From contig JAUXHY010000081.1 in the NCBI GenBank assembly GCA_030621275.1, positions 1 to 6,404 on the forward strand: DNA of 6,404 nucleotides. Reading direction: 5' to 3'. The translations under genes and the position numbers were made by a program. The notes below the pieces were generated by a model, which worked only from the letters and a program-made list of their open reading frames with translations, had not been told where the DNA came from and searched no databases. Positions 6,184 through 6,404 of the stretch are shown here, piece after piece. The DNA comes from a bacterium. Lineage in GTDB: Bacteria; Fidelibacterota; Marinisomatia; Marinisomatales; JAHJCW01. Every line of letters starts with the position of its first letter. Position 1 is the stretch's first letter.

Positions 6184-6404
6184 TTAACCGATTATGCCTT
6201 GATAATCCTCAGCACTCAATAGTTTATCTTTTGCACTTAAATCGTTAAATTCAATTTTTACAAACCATCCCTTACCATAGCAGTCTTCATTAACAAACTC
6301 AGGTGAATCTTCAATCTCATCGTTTATTTCTACTACTTCACCTGTAACCGGAGATAGTAAATCAGATACTGTCTTAACAGCTTCGATTGTACCAAATGCT
6401 TCAT
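6184..6404 (-). CDS. gcvH: Glycine cleavage system H protein, C-terminal part
   Basis: The frame enters from the right edge and ends at a TAA (6184-6186), giving 72 codons of the C-terminal part of a protein usually about 125-130 residues long. GcvH carries the lipoyl arm that shuttles the aminomethyl group of glycine between the P, T and L proteins. The visible part begins EAFGTIEAVKTVSDLLSPVT, the lipoylation-site region. The modified lysine is at codon 6373-6375 (EAVKTVSD). GEVVEIND, NEDCYGKGWFVKI and the tail LLSAEDYQGIIG follow, all typical of the family. The N-terminal half and start lie outside the window. The GGGP synthase gene follows by 8 bp, so the two are probably co-transcribed. 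Other gcv genes are not in view. Confidence 0.94.
   Translation of the reverse strand, partial: EAFGTIEAVKTVSDLLSPVTGEVVEINDEIEDSPEFVNEDCYGKGWFVKIEFNDLSAKDKLLSAEDYQGIIG

Overview
The window is an AT-rich bacterial segment in which every gene lies on the minus strand. The transcription order, from high to low coordinates, is gcvH (3' part only), a geranylgeranylglyceryl-phosphate (GGGP) synthase-like gene, xerD, an M50 site-2-type metalloprotease, a 42-codon gene for a small membrane protein, ftcD (formiminotransferase-cyclodeaminase) and mutL. Coding density is very high. The gaps or overlaps along the order are 8 bp, 35 bp, 1 bp, a 1-base TAATG overlap, 16 bp and a second 1-base TAATG overlap. 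I infer one long operon whose promoter lies upstream of gcvH, beyond the right edge. The only non-coding stretch of any size is bases 1-107, after mutL. It holds nested AT-rich inverted repeats and no recognisable gene.

The likely source is a member of the Fibrobacterota-Chlorobiota-Bacteroidota (FCB) superphylum, perhaps near Ignavibacteria or Bacteroidetes. This rests on the low GC content, the mostly weak Shine-Dalgarno signals, the bacterial GGGP synthase, the two-activity FtcD with a long linker inside its transferase half, and an endonuclease-type MutL. It is an inference from gene content and protein style and has not been confirmed by database comparison.

The genes do not form one pathway. 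GcvH (glycine cleavage, yielding methylene-tetrahydrofolate) and FtcD (histidine-derived formimino groups, yielding methenyl-tetrahydrofolate) both feed the folate one-carbon pool. The GGGP synthase homologue makes the first ether bond of archaeal-type lipids. XerD resolves chromosome dimers, MutL is the mismatch-repair endonuclease, and the M50 protein is a membrane-embedded protease. This looks like a housekeeping operon of mixed content.

Two things stand out. First, FtcD carries a textbook eukaryote-style C2H2 zinc-finger signature (Y-x-C-x2-C-x3-F-x5-L-x2-H-x4-H) inside an insertion of roughly 75-80 residues between the two halves of its formiminotransferase domain. Second, a gene of only 42 codons at 3723..3851 encodes a very basic, single-pass membrane protein. 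Its start codon overlaps the stop codon of the M50 protease gene.
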